NCBI RefSeq assembly: GCF_028548475.1
Contig: NZ_JAQQLE010000009.1
Coordinates: forward strand, 105,335 to 169,334
Reading direction: 5' to 3'
DNA length: 64,000 nt
Source of the DNA: Vogesella margarita
GTDB lineage: Bacteria > Pseudomonadota > Gammaproteobacteria > Burkholderiales > Chromobacteriaceae
Shown: piece after piece, positions 51,416 through 59,945 of the stretch
Position numbering within the stretch: the stretch's first letter is position 1
Layout: every line of letters starts with the position of its first letter
Made by a program: the position numbers and the translations under genes
The notes under the pieces: generated by a model
Seen by the model: only the letters and a program-made list of their open reading frames with translations
Database searches by the model: none
Told to the model about the DNA's origin: nothing

Positions 51416-52720
51416 CTAGGCGTCGTGGCTGCGCGTCAGCACCGCCTGCAGGCCGCCGCCTTCGCGGTTGTGCAGGCTCAGCCGCAGGCCGTGCAGCGTG
51501 GCGATGCGCTCCACGATGGACAGGCCGAGGCCGCTGCCGGTCTGCTGCTGGCCCGGCGGCCGGTAGAAGCGCTCGCATACCTTGTCCAGCAAGGCTTCCG
51601 GCACGCCCTCGCCTTCGTCGCTGACGCTGATCCGCGTCGCGTCGGCCTGCAGCGTGACGGTGCCGCCGCCATAGCGGATCGCGTTGTCCAGCAGATTGCG
51701 CAGCATCAGCAGCAACAGGGTCTGGTCGCCGTGCTGCAGCGGCCACTGCGTGTGCCCGGCCGGCGGCAGCTGCAGGGTGACATGGTGGCTGGTGGCCAGC
51801 GCGGACACTTCCGTGTGCAGTTCCTGAAGCAGCAGCGGCCAGTCCAGCGCCTCGTCCTGCTGTTGCTGTGCCGCCTCGATCCGCGACAGCGCCAAGAGCT
51901 GTGCCAGCAGGTGGCTGCTGCGGTCGACACCGTTCATCAGTTGTTGCAGTGCCCGTTCGCGCTGCTGCGGATCCTGCACCAGCTGCGCCACCTCGGCCTG
52001 CACCCGCATCGCCGCCAGCGGGCTGCGCAGTTCGTGCGCGGCGTCGGCGGTAAAGCGCCGTTCACGCTGCAGCGTCTGCGCCACGCGCCCGATCAGGTCG
52101 TTCATCGCGTCGATCAGGGTCTGCAGCTCGCGGGGCACCTCGCGCGACAGCGGCGTGGCATCGTCCGGCGCGCGCTGCTGCAGCTGTTCGCGGATGCGCG
52201 CCAGCGGCGCAAGGCCGCGCCCCACCGCCCACCACAGCGCCAGCAACACGAACGGCAGCAGCAGCAGCCACAGCAGGCCCTGCGTCAGCAGCAGCCCGCC
52301 TATCATCTCCCAGCGCTCGGACATTTCCTGCGCCACCGCCACACTGCCGGCCTCGCCGGACAGGTAGTAGACGCGCCAGTCCTCGTCGTGCTGGCGCAGG
52401 CTGGCAAAGCCGGTAAAGCCGGGCCGCGCGTCCAGCTCCAGGCCGTCGCTGTCGACCAGCAGCAGCTGGCCACGCGGGTTCCATACCGCCATCGCCTGAT
52501 GGTCGTTGTCGCCCGGGCGCACCGACTGCGGCTCGCTGCGCGCGACCAGGGTCGGCAAGGTGCCGTACAGCTGGTGCGCAAACAGCGTCTGCTGCTCCTC
52601 GTACAGCTCGTTGACCTCGTGCCAGGCGTGGAAGGCCAGCAACGTGCAGATCAGCAGCCACAGCGGCGTCACTACCTTGAGCAGGCTCCTGATCAGGGTG
52701 CCGCGCAGGCTGTAGCTCAT
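51416..52720 (-). CDS. qseC: QseC-type sensor histidine kinase
   Basis: 434-residue kinase. Membrane helices lie at about 12-32 and 140-165, flanking a short periplasmic domain. The HAMP-like linker precedes the H-box [21 protein letters not shown]. The ATPase motifs are [19 protein letters not shown] and [12 protein letters not shown]. The start overlaps the qseB-like stop as ATGA. It is the last gene of a PepSY-b561-qseB-qseC array on the minus strand. Confidence 0.9.
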   Translation of the reverse strand: MSYSLRGTLIRSLLKVVTPLWLLICTLLAFHAWHEVNELYEEQQTLFAHQLYGTLPTLVARSEPQSVRPGDNDHQAMAVWNPRGQLLLVDSDGLELDARPGFTGFASLRQHDEDWRVYYLSGEAGSVAVAQEMSERWEMIGGLLLTQGLLWLLLLPFVLLALWWAVGRGLAPLARIREQLQQRAPDDATPLSREVPRELQTLIDAMNDLIGRVAQTLQRERRFTADAAHELRSPLAAMRVQAEVAQLVQDPQQRERALQQLMNGVDRSSHLLAQLLALSRIEAAQQQQDEALDWPLLLQELHTEVSALATSHHVTLQLPPAGHTQWPLQHGDQTLLLLMLRNLLDNAIRYGGGTVTLQADATRISVSDEGEGVPEALLDKVCERFYRPPGQQQTGSGLGLSIVERIATLHGLRLSLHNREGGGLQAVLTRSHDA

Positions 52721-53379
52721 GCCTCGTCACCGAGGGTGTAGCCGATGCCGCGCCGCGTCTTGATGAAGTCGCTGCCCAGCTTCTTGCGCAGGTGGTGCAC
52801 GTGTACCTCGATGGCGTTGCTCTCCACCTCGTGCGCCCAGTCGTACAGTTTTTCCTCGATCTGTTCGCGGCGCAGCACGCGGCCCTTGTTACCCAGCAGC
52901 AGCTCCAGCAGCGCCAGCTCGCGCGCGCTGAGGTCCACCACCTTGCCGTCCAGCGTCGCCTGCCGCGCCGCCGGGTCGAAACTGACGCGGCCGTGCTGCA
53001 GCAGCGGCGTGCTGTGCCCGCTGCGCCGTCGCACCAGCGCACGCAACCGCGCCGCCACCTCGCCCAGCGCAAACGGCTTCACCAGGTAGTCGTCGGCGCC
53101 GCTGTCGAGGCCGCGGATGCGGTCGTCCACCGCGTCGCGGGCGGTGAGCAGCAGCACCGGCTCGCTGCGGCCGCTGCGCCGCCACGCGGCCAGCACCGCC
53201 AGGCCGTCCATGCCGGGCAGGCCGAGGTCCAGCACCACCGCGTCGTAGGGCGCGGCGCCGATGCCGGCCAGCCCCTGCCGGCCATCGCGCAGCCAGTCGC
53301 AGGCAAAGCCTAGTGCCGACAGGCCGGCCTGCAGCCCGTCGCCGATCAGTTCGTCGTCTTCGATTATCAATACCCGCAT
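52717..53379 (-). CDS. qseB: QseB/OmpR-type response regulator
   Basis: 220 residues. The receiver has [11 protein letters not shown], phospho-aspartate in [13 protein letters not shown] and [18 protein letters not shown]. The C-terminal winged helix has [34 protein letters not shown] and [17 protein letters not shown]. It partners the QseC-type kinase. It probably controls the b561 and PepSY genes directly upstream, as is common for this arrangement. Confidence 0.92.
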   Translation of the reverse strand: MRVLIIEDDELIGDGLQAGLSALGFACDWLRDGRQGLAGIGAAPYDAVVLDLGLPGMDGLAVLAAWRRSGRSEPVLLLTARDAVDDRIRGLDSGADDYLVKPFALGEVAARLRALVRRRSGHSTPLLQHGRVSFDPAARQATLDGKVVDLSARELALLELLLGNKGRVLRREQIEEKLYDWAHEVESNAIEVHVHHLRKKLGSDFIKTRRGIGYTLGDEA

Positions 53380-53433
53380 GCCCGGTCCTGTGCCTGATAC
53401 CGTTACCCGTTTAGCGCTGCCGCTTGCCGCGAC

Positions 53434-53970
53434 TCAGCGCCACGTCTTGATGCCGGTAATCATCGCACGAACCAGGTTCACCCGCTCGATGCGGCTCATC
53501 AGCAGCGCGGCGGCAACGTGCAACAGCACCGCGACCTGCAGCAGCGTGGCCAGTGCCTCGTGCACCTCTTCCAGCCACTCCTCGCCCCAGAACTGGTCGG
53601 TACCCATCAGGTAACCGCTGACACCGAGGCTGATCACCAGCCCCATCAGCGCCAGCATCATCAGCGCCCCCGCCGGATTGTGGCCGGCGCTGGACTCGTG
53701 GCGGCCGCTTTTCAGTGCCGCGAGGTGCGCAGCCAGCCGCGACGGGGTCGGGAAGAAGCTGGCAAAGCGGGCATGATGACTGCCGACAAAGCCCCATACG
53801 ATGCGTACCAGCACCAGGCCGCTGGCGATATAGCCGGCCCAGCGATGCGGCGGATCGCCCTCTTCCAGAAACAACAGGTTGGCCAGCACACAGGCGACCA
53901 GGCTCCAGTGGAACAGGCGCACCACGATGTCCCACACTTTTTCCTGACGGGGTAAGGCAGTCGGCGTCAT
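53434..53970 (-). CDS. Cytochrome b561 family protein
   Basis: 178-residue membrane dihaem b-type cytochrome with four helices. Candidate haem histidines are in RLFHWSL, GHNPAG, EVHEALA and LLHVAAALLMS. ATG 53970 follows AAGGAG. It is placed between a periplasmic PepSY protein and the qseBC pair; such modules move electrons across the membrane to a periplasmic acceptor. Confidence 0.9.
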   Translation of the reverse strand: MTPTALPRQEKVWDIVVRLFHWSLVACVLANLLFLEEGDPPHRWAGYIASGLVLVRIVWGFVGSHHARFASFFPTPSRLAAHLAALKSGRHESSAGHNPAGALMMLALMGLVISLGVSGYLMGTDQFWGEEWLEEVHEALATLLQVAVLLHVAAALLMSRIERVNLVRAMITGIKTWR

Positions 53971-54087
53971 GACAACACTCCTTGGCAAAAAAATAACGCG
54001 GAACAGGGCGACAACCCTGCCCCGCGGACAGTCGCGGCATCACCGCGGCACAGACTTGGCCGGAGATGGCCCCGGCTCTGTGATGAC

Positions 54088-54357
54088 TCAGTTGCCGATT
54101 TCGCTCTTCACAGGCTTGCCGGAGACCGGGTCGAAGTAGATTTCCACTTTCTTGCCTTCCTTGTTCTTGCCGTAGATTTCGTAGCAATTACCGGATACCT
54201 TGAACTTCTTGATCTGGTAACCCTGTGCGGTCAGCTGTTTCTGGAAGTCGGCTTCTTTCTGCCACTTGTCTTTCGGTTGTGCCGGGCATTCGGCACTGGC
54301 AAAGGCGGCGGAGGAAGCAAAAGCAGCCATCAGGGCCACAGCGATCAGTTTTTTCAT
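54088..54357 (-). CDS. Periplasmic PepSY-domain protein
   Basis: 89 residues with a signal peptide ending in AFASA, then a single PepSY domain (QKQLTAQGYQIKKFKV, then CYEIYGKNKEGKKVEIYFDPVSG). Two cysteines (CPAQ and NCYEIY) may form a disulfide. AT-richer and lysine-rich compared with its neighbours. It is the first gene of the PepSY-b561-qseBC array. Confidence 0.9.
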   Translation of the reverse strand: MKKLIAVALMAAFASSAAFASAECPAQPKDKWQKEADFQKQLTAQGYQIKKFKVSGNCYEIYGKNKEGKKVEIYFDPVSGKPVKSEIGN

Positions 54358-54419
54358 GGTTAAGCTCCTGGTCTAGGCCTGCAACATTGCAGGTACAGTG
54401 TCATTAAAGCAGCCCAATC

Positions 54420-55154
54420 TTAAGCGCCGCTTATGCCGTGCAACTTGCCGTCATTTTTCTGCACGTTGACCGCGCAATGCAGGTCAAAAACGGCAAAAAG
54501 CAACACCGCCACCAGCCACACCACCCAGGCGCTCCACAGGTTGTGCGACAGGAAATGGGCGCCGCGCGCCATCTGCCCCAGTCCCATCAGCAGGCCGAGC
54601 GTGGCGCCGCCCGCCAGCCAGCCCCATGCCTGGCGCCGGCTACCCGGCCAGGCATAGAAAAACAGCACCATCACCGCAAAGCCGCTGCTGGCATGGCCGC
54701 CGGGAAAACAACGACCGGGGCCGGGGATGGCCGCCACCGGGCCGAACAGGTCAAACATCTCGGCCGTACCGCCAAAGGGCTGCAGGTCCCACGGACAGGA
54801 GTGCAGGCTGTGCGCCTTCAGCCATGACACCGCCAGCGTCGCCAGCAGCATCGCCACCACCGCACAGCCCAGCCGTGCATCGCGCCGCCGCACGGCGCGC
54901 AGCGCCAGCCAGCCGCAACCGGCGATCAGCGCGTACTTGAGCAGGCGGTGATTCAGCCACTCCAGCAGCAGGCTGTCCTTCAGCGGGAAACGCTGGCCGA
55001 CCGGATCAAAGAACGCCTGCGCCAGCAGCATGTCCAGCCCGCTGCGTTGCTCCAGCCACCAGAACGCGGCGCCCGACAGCGCCAGCCACAGCAACTGCCA
55101 CGCGTAAAGGCGCCAGTCCGCCGCCTCGTTCCTGAGTACACGCCCGGATGTCAT
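54420..55154 (-). CDS. PAP2-family membrane phosphatase
   Basis: 244 residues with six membrane helices. The PAP2 signature is present: KAHSLHSCPWDL (C1-like), CFPGGHASSGF (C2) and ARGAHFLSHNLWSAW (C3). It would remove phosphate from a lipid such as undecaprenyl diphosphate, phosphatidate or lipid A. ATG 55154 follows GGGGAG. A GTG right after the eptA stop would give a longer protein but lacks a ribosome site. It follows eptA in an operon, suggesting a lipid A or lipid-carrier role. Confidence 0.85.
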   Translation of the reverse strand: MTSGRVLRNEAADWRLYAWQLLWLALSGAAFWWLEQRSGLDMLLAQAFFDPVGQRFPLKDSLLLEWLNHRLLKYALIAGCGWLALRAVRRRDARLGCAVVAMLLATLAVSWLKAHSLHSCPWDLQPFGGTAEMFDLFGPVAAIPGPGRCFPGGHASSGFAVMVLFFYAWPGSRRQAWGWLAGGATLGLLMGLGQMARGAHFLSHNLWSAWVVWLVAVLLFAVFDLHCAVNVQKNDGKLHGISGA

Positions 55155-55184
55155 CGACTCGCTCCCCGTGTCCGCCACGCGCAC

Positions 55185-56813
55185 TCAGACCTCCGCCGCA
55201 CGACGGCAGGTGGCAAACATGTCCAGCGGTTTCTCGTAGACGGTGGTGTGGATCTGCATCAGCCCCAGCACGCTGTGGAACAGGTTGTCCTGGCTGTAGC
55301 GCTGCTTGCTGGACGCCTGCAGGCAGGCCTGATCCAGCCCGCTGCGCTGCTGCCACAGCGGCGAGAACCAGGCCACCATCGGCACGTGTTTCTGTGCGTC
55401 CGGCGCGATCAGGTAGGGTGCCGCGTGCAGGTAAAGATTGCTCTCGCCCAGCGATTCGCCGTGGTCGGACAGGTAGATCATGCTGCCCGCCACCTCCGGT
55501 GCCGCCTGCAGGGTGGCGATGACGCGGGACAGGAAGTCGTCGGTATAGAGAATGGTGTTGTCGAAGGCATTGACGATGTCGCCCTGGCTGCACTTCTGCA
55601 GTTCGCTGGTGCGGCATACCGGCTTGAAGCGCTCGAACGCCGGCGGATAGCGCTTGTAGTAGGCCGGACCGTGGCTGCCCTTCTGGTGCAGCACGATCAC
55701 GCTGTCCTCGCGCAGGTTCTGCAGCTTGACCGCCAGCCCTTCGAGCAGGATATCGTCGCGGCACTCGCCATCGGTGCAGTACTGCGGATCGGTGCTGTCG
55801 TACAGCATGCTGCTGACCACGCGCTTGCACACCTCCTTGCAACCGGAGTTGTTGTCACGCCAGTTGACCTTGACCCCGGCCCGCACCAGTACGTCGAGCA
55901 GGTTCTCGCGGTGCTTGGCCTGCTCGGCATCGAACTTGTCACGCGGCAGCGACGAGAACATGCACGGCACCGAGATCGCCGTTTCGGTGCCGCAGGACCA
56001 GACATCCGGATAGTTGATCAGCCCGGCCACCTGCGACAGTTTGGGGTTGGTCGGCCGCGCATAACCGTTGAGCGAGAAATGGTCGGCGCGGGCGGTTTCG
56101 CCCACCACCAGCACCAGCACCCGCGGCTTGCTGCTACCGGTGGCCAGCACACGGCGGGCGTCCAGCGCAATGCGCTGCAGCGGCTGCGGCTTGGCCGTCG
56201 CGCGCTTGATGTAGGAGCTGGTGGCCTGCACGTAGTTGGTTGGCGTCAGCGCAAAGCGCAGTTCGCGATGATTGCGGAACAGCGAGGCAAAGTCCTGATA
56301 GCCGATCATCGCCACCGCAACCAGCACGCCGGCCGTCGCCAGCAGCGCCACGCTGCGCATGCCGACTTCCTTCAGCGGCGCGCGAAACAGCAGCGGCGTC
56401 TTCCACAGCCACCAGCTGGGCAGACCGCCCAGCAACAGCACCGTCAGCGCCATTTTCACGGTCAGCAGGTCGCGCACTTCGGCACCGTCGGTCTGCATCG
56501 CGTTGCGCACCATATTCATGTCGATCAGCACGCCGTACTGGGTCATGAAATAGGTGACCGCAGCCGTAGTCAGCAACAGCGCGGTCAACAGCGGCTTACC
56601 GATTTTCGGCCACACCAGCAACAGCAGCAGCAGGTTGAAGAACGCGGTCACCAGCACGAAGGCCATGCCCAGCATCCTGATGCCGTGACCATCCAGCGGT
56701 TGCAGCACAGCCAGCAGCCGCTGCCAGAACGGCCAGTTGAAGAAGACGACAAACAGCAGCGACACACACAGTGACAGCCACTCCGGGCGCAGCGGACGGA
56801 ACAGGGGCTTCAT
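55185..56813 (-). CDS. eptA: Lipid A phosphoethanolamine transferase EptA
   Basis: 542 residues. Five N-terminal membrane helices precede a periplasmic sulfatase-like domain with VVGETARADHFSLNGYARPTN, the nucleophile threonine in CGTETAISVPCMFS, LHQKGSHGPAYYKRYP and YLSDHGESLGE as metal-binding sites. Several conserved cysteines form disulfides in this family. It adds phosphoethanolamine to lipid A in the inner membrane, which lowers the negative surface charge. It is the first gene of an operon with the PAP2 phosphatase. Confidence 0.94.
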   Translation of the reverse strand: MKPLFRPLRPEWLSLCVSLLFVVFFNWPFWQRLLAVLQPLDGHGIRMLGMAFVLVTAFFNLLLLLLVWPKIGKPLLTALLLTTAAVTYFMTQYGVLIDMNMVRNAMQTDGAEVRDLLTVKMALTVLLLGGLPSWWLWKTPLLFRAPLKEVGMRSVALLATAGVLVAVAMIGYQDFASLFRNHRELRFALTPTNYVQATSSYIKRATAKPQPLQRIALDARRVLATGSSKPRVLVLVVGETARADHFSLNGYARPTNPKLSQVAGLINYPDVWSCGTETAISVPCMFSSLPRDKFDAEQAKHRENLLDVLVRAGVKVNWRDNNSGCKEVCKRVVSSMLYDSTDPQYCTDGECRDDILLEGLAVKLQNLREDSVIVLHQKGSHGPAYYKRYPPAFERFKPVCRTSELQKCSQGDIVNAFDNTILYTDDFLSRVIATLQAAPEVAGSMIYLSDHGESLGESNLYLHAAPYLIAPDAQKHVPMVAWFSPLWQQRSGLDQACLQASSKQRYSQDNLFHSVLGLMQIHTTVYEKPLDMFATCRRAAEV

Positions 56814-57013
56814 GCAGTTTTCTCGGTGAAAGTGGGGACGACGCGGCCATAATCCGCGCAATCATAGGAAAATGCTAACAGATTAACTTTAAGCCAAGCT
56901 TAGCAACACCCGGCCGGACGGCCTTGAGGTCACCGTATCGTCATCGCCGCCACATCCGCCTGTCACATCGCTGCGCCACCATCGGCGCATCTGCCCCCAC
57001 GCCGGAGCACGCG

Positions 57014-57835
57014 ATGAACCAGCGCTACCGCACCATCTGGATTTCCGATGTCCACCTCGGCACCGCCGGCTGCCAGGCCGCCTTCCTGCTCGACTTCCTG
57101 CGCCACCACGAGTCCGACACCCTGTACCTGGTCGGCGACATCATCGACGGCTGGCAGCTGAAAAAGTCGTGGTACTGGAAGCAGGGCCACAACGACGTGG
57201 TGCAGAAGGTGTTGCGCAAGGCGCGCAAGGGCACGCGGGTGATCTACGTGCCCGGCAACCACGACGAGGCGGCGCGGCAGTACGCCGGACTGGACTTCGG
57301 CGGCATTGCCATCCGCAGCGAGGCCGAACACCACACCGCCGACGGCAAGCGGCTACTGGTGATCCACGGCGACGAGTTCGACGGCGTGATCCAGCACGCC
57401 AAGTGGCTGGCCTACGTCGGCGACAGCCTGTACACGCTGATCCTCGGCCTCAACCGCCACTACAACTGGCTGCGCCACAAGCTGGGGCGGCCGTACTGGT
57501 CGCTGTCGCAATACCTGAAGCACAAGGTGAAGAACGCGGTGAACTTCATCAGCGACTTCGAGCACATCCTCGCCGCCGAGGCGCGCCGCCGCGGCTACGA
57601 CGGCGTGGTCTGCGGCCATATCCACAAGGCCGAGGTGAAGGACATCGACGGCATCGTGTACGGCAACTGCGGCGACTGGGTGGAAAGCCTGTCGGCGCTG
57701 GTCGAACACCACGACGGCACGCTGGAAGTCGTGCACTGGACACAGCAGGCCGGCGACACCGTCCCGCAGAGCATTGCGGCCAACCTTGCCGCGCAACCCC
57801 AGCTCAACACAGAGGCCGAAACATGCGCATCATGA
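57014..57835 (+). CDS. UDP-2,3-diacylglucosamine diphosphatase-like metallophosphatase
   Basis: 273-residue LpxH/LpxH2-type calcineurin-like phosphatase. The metal motifs are SDVHLGTAGCQA, LVGDIIDGW, PGNHDEAARQY, IHGDEFDG and CGHIHKAEVK. It may act in lipid A synthesis or on a related lipid; the residues do not decide between LpxH and its paralogues. It is divergent from eptA and overlaps the glycosyltransferase start by 13 bases. A copy of the repeat at 57776-57787 codes AANL near its C-terminus. Confidence 0.88.
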   Translation: MNQRYRTIWISDVHLGTAGCQAAFLLDFLRHHESDTLYLVGDIIDGWQLKKSWYWKQGHNDVVQKVLRKARKGTRVIYVPGNHDEAARQYAGLDFGGIAIRSEAEHHTADGKRLLVIHGDEFDGVIQHAKWLAYVGDSLYTLILGLNRHYNWLRHKLGRPYWSLSQYLKHKVKNAVNFISDFEHILAAEARRRGYDGVVCGHIHKAEVKDIDGIVYGNCGDWVESLSALVEHHDGTLEVVHWTQQAGDTVPQSIAANLAAQPQLNTEAETCAS

Positions 57836-58890
57836 TCATCAGCGACGCCTGGCTGCCACAGGTCAACGGCGTGGTCCGCAGCATCACCGAAACCGTGCGC
57901 GAGCTGCGCGGCTTCGGCCACCAGGTGGCGCTGATCACGCCGCTGGGCGGCGAGAGCGACGACGGCGACGGCTTCGCCACCCTGCCCTGCCCGACCTATC
58001 CCGACATCCGCCTGTCGCTGTTCCCCTACCGCAAGGTCGCGCAAAGGTTGGCCGCATTCAGCCCGCACGCGGTGCACATCGCCACCGAAGGCCCGCTCGG
58101 CCTCGCCGCGCAGCGCTGGTGCCGCCGCCACGGCCAGCCGTTCACCACCGCCTACCACACCCGTTTTCCGGAGTACATCCACGCCCGCACCCGGCTGCCG
58201 CTGGCGCTCAGCTACGCGTGGATGCGGCGCTTCCACAACCGCGCGCAGGCGGTAATGGCGCCGACGCCGGCCATCGTCGCCGACCTCAAGGCGCGCGGCT
58301 TTCACAACGTGGTGCTGTGGAGCCGCGGCGTCGATACCCGCCTGTTCAGCCCCGGCGAGCGCGAACGGCTGGACACCGCGCAGCCGCGCTTCCTCTACAT
58401 CGGCCGCGTGGCGGTGGAGAAGAACATCGAGGCCTTTCTCAAACTGGACCTGCCGGGCAGCAAGTGGGTGGTCGGCGAGGGGCCGCAGCTGGCGGAGCTG
58501 AAGGCCAAATACCCGGAGGTCTACTTCGCCGGCGTGTTCCCGCAGCACGAGCTGGCGCGCTTCTACCGTGCCGGCGACGTGTTCGTGTTCCCCAGCCTGA
58601 CCGACACCTTCGGCCTGGTACTGCTGGAGGCGATGGCCTGCGGCACGCCGGTGGCAGCCTACCCGGTGGCAGGCCCCTTGGACGTGGTCGGCGCCAGCGG
58701 CGGCGGCGTGCTGCACCAGGACCTGCGCAGCGCCTGCCTGCAGGCGCTGACGCTGGACCGCGACCAGGTGCGGCGCGTGGCCGAGGGCTACTCGTGGACG
58801 GCGGCGACGCGGCAGTTCGAATCCCACCTCTGCCCGCGCCCGCAGGGCGAACAGGAAGGCATGGCCTTCACCCCCGGCGGCGGTCGCTGA
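57823..58890 (+). CDS. GT4-family glycosyltransferase
   Basis: 355-residue GT-B glycosyltransferase. The N-terminal domain has SDAWLPQVNGVVRSI and HTRFPEYI. The C-terminal domain has FLYIGRVAVEKNIEAFL, VGEGPQ and the donor-binding FPSLTDTFGLVLLEAMACGTPVAA (EX7E-type). It is related to alpha-mannosyl and diglucosyl-diacylglycerol synthases. Overlap with the LpxH-like gene suggests joint work on a glycolipid; the product is unknown. A copy of the repeat (58044-58055) is read as RLAA. Confidence 0.88.
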   Translation: MRIMIISDAWLPQVNGVVRSITETVRELRGFGHQVALITPLGGESDDGDGFATLPCPTYPDIRLSLFPYRKVAQRLAAFSPHAVHIATEGPLGLAAQRWCRRHGQPFTTAYHTRFPEYIHARTRLPLALSYAWMRRFHNRAQAVMAPTPAIVADLKARGFHNVVLWSRGVDTRLFSPGERERLDTAQPRFLYIGRVAVEKNIEAFLKLDLPGSKWVVGEGPQLAELKAKYPEVYFAGVFPQHELARFYRAGDVFVFPSLTDTFGLVLLEAMACGTPVAAYPVAGPLDVVGASGGGVLHQDLRSACLQALTLDRDQVRRVAEGYSWTAATRQFESHLCPRPQGEQEGMAFTPGGGR

Positions 58891-58909
58891 GCGCGACACC
58901 CAAAACGCT

Positions 58910-58937
58910 GCGGCCAACCTTGGGCAAGGTTGGCCGC
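58910..58937. repeat. Perfect inverted pair of the 12-mer repeat, likely terminator
   Basis: GCGGCCAACCTTG and CAAGGTTGGCCGC form perfect 13-bp arms separated by only two bases, 19 bases after the glycosyltransferase stop and 20 bases before the stop of the convergent EamA gene. The T content after it is modest. Confidence 0.9.
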
Positions 58938-58957
58938 ATTGCTTTGCATCGTCAGAA

Positions 58958-59863
58958 TCAGGCCGGCGCGTGTGTCGCCTTGCGCGCGCCCAGCTGGCTC
59001 AAGAGCACGCTGGCCACGATCAGCGCCGCACCGCCGACCTTGCCGGCGCTCATCGCCTCGCCGGCCAGCCAGCCGATCAGCCCGCCCCACACCGGCTCCA
59101 TCGCGTAGATGATGGTGGCGCGCGTCGCCGGTACGGTTTTCTGCGCCCAGTTCATCACGATCTGGATCAGCGCGGTGGCCGCGCCCAGCGCCAGCACGCT
59201 CACCAGCAGCAGCGGCTGCCACTGCGGCGGCACCTCGCCGGCCAGCGGCGCACTGGCCAGCGACAGCAGCGCCACCGTCGCCAGCTGCACCAGCGCCATG
59301 CGCCCGGCGTTGCAGCCGGCGGCAAAGCGGCTGATCAGGCAGATTTCCAGCGCGATGGTGGCGGTGGCGGCAATGGTCAGCCATTCGCCCAAGCCCAGCT
59401 TGATGCTCAGCCCGTCCACCCCGGCCAGGAGCAGCAGGCCGGCAAAAGCCAGCGCTACCCCCGCCCACGCCAGCAGGCCCGGGCGCTGGCGGAACAGCAG
59501 CCATTGCAGCAGTGGCACCAGCGGCACGTACAGGCCGGTAAGAAACGCCGAGGTGCTGCTGGCGATATGGCCCAGCCCCAGCGTCTGCAGGTTGTAGCTG
59601 AAATACAGGATCACGCCGATGGTGACGCCGCCCAGCAGCTCGGTGCGGTTGAGGCCGGCCAACTGGCGGCGGCACAGCAGCAACGCCAGCAAGGCCGCGA
59701 CGGCAAAGCGCATGCCGACAAAGGCGAAGGCACCGCTCCACTGCAAGGCGGTCTGCACCGCGAGGAAGGTGCCACCCCAGATCAGGGTGACGCCGACCAG
59801 CGACAGGTCGGGCAGCCAGGAACGATGGGCCGCGGGTGCGGCAGACAGGGCAACGGTGGACAT
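58958..59863 (-). CDS. EamA/DMT-family transporter
   Basis: 301 residues with ten membrane helices in two EamA repeats. The first begins TLIWGGTFLAVQTAL; the second has ATRATIIYAMEPVWGGLIGWLAGE. It probably exports a metabolite such as an amino acid. The divergent gene is an XRE-cupin regulator, and both promoters share two palindromes, a typical regulator-exporter pair. No clear purine-rich ribosome site precedes ATG 59863. Confidence 0.88.
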   Translation of the reverse strand: MSTVALSAAPAAHRSWLPDLSLVGVTLIWGGTFLAVQTALQWSGAFAFVGMRFAVAALLALLLCRRQLAGLNRTELLGGVTIGVILYFSYNLQTLGLGHIASSTSAFLTGLYVPLVPLLQWLLFRQRPGLLAWAGVALAFAGLLLLAGVDGLSIKLGLGEWLTIAATATIALEICLISRFAAGCNAGRMALVQLATVALLSLASAPLAGEVPPQWQPLLLVSVLALGAATALIQIVMNWAQKTVPATRATIIYAMEPVWGGLIGWLAGEAMSAGKVGGAALIVASVLLSQLGARKATHAPA

Positions 59864-59895
59864 GGGGAGGGCTCGCGTGTAGGGTGGTGGCTCGG

Positions 59896-59919
59896 TTTTG
59901 TGCACTATACTGCACAAAA
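59896..59919. promoter_or_regulatory. Operator palindrome over both divergent promoters
   Basis: TTTTGTGCA-CTATAC-TGCACAAAA has perfect 9-bp arms and covers TATACT / TATAGT -10-like hexamers facing each way. It is the likely binding site of the XRE-cupin regulator. Confidence 0.65.
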
Positions 59920-59929
59920 ACACAATTGA

Positions 59930-59941
59930 GCAATATATTGC
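59930..59941. promoter_or_regulatory. Second palindrome GCAATATATTGC just before the regulator start
   Basis: Perfect 12-bp palindrome ending four bases before the ATG at 59946; it shares the TGCA/TTGC half-site character of the first and suggests autoregulation. There is no room for a normal ribosome site. Confidence 0.5.
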
Positions 59942-59945
59942 ACTT

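Noticed and set aside
2424..58937. Reading the 12-mer as a Neisseria DUS dialect
   Set aside because: All known dialects share a CTG-containing core; this word does not. It is reported as an analogue, not a member.
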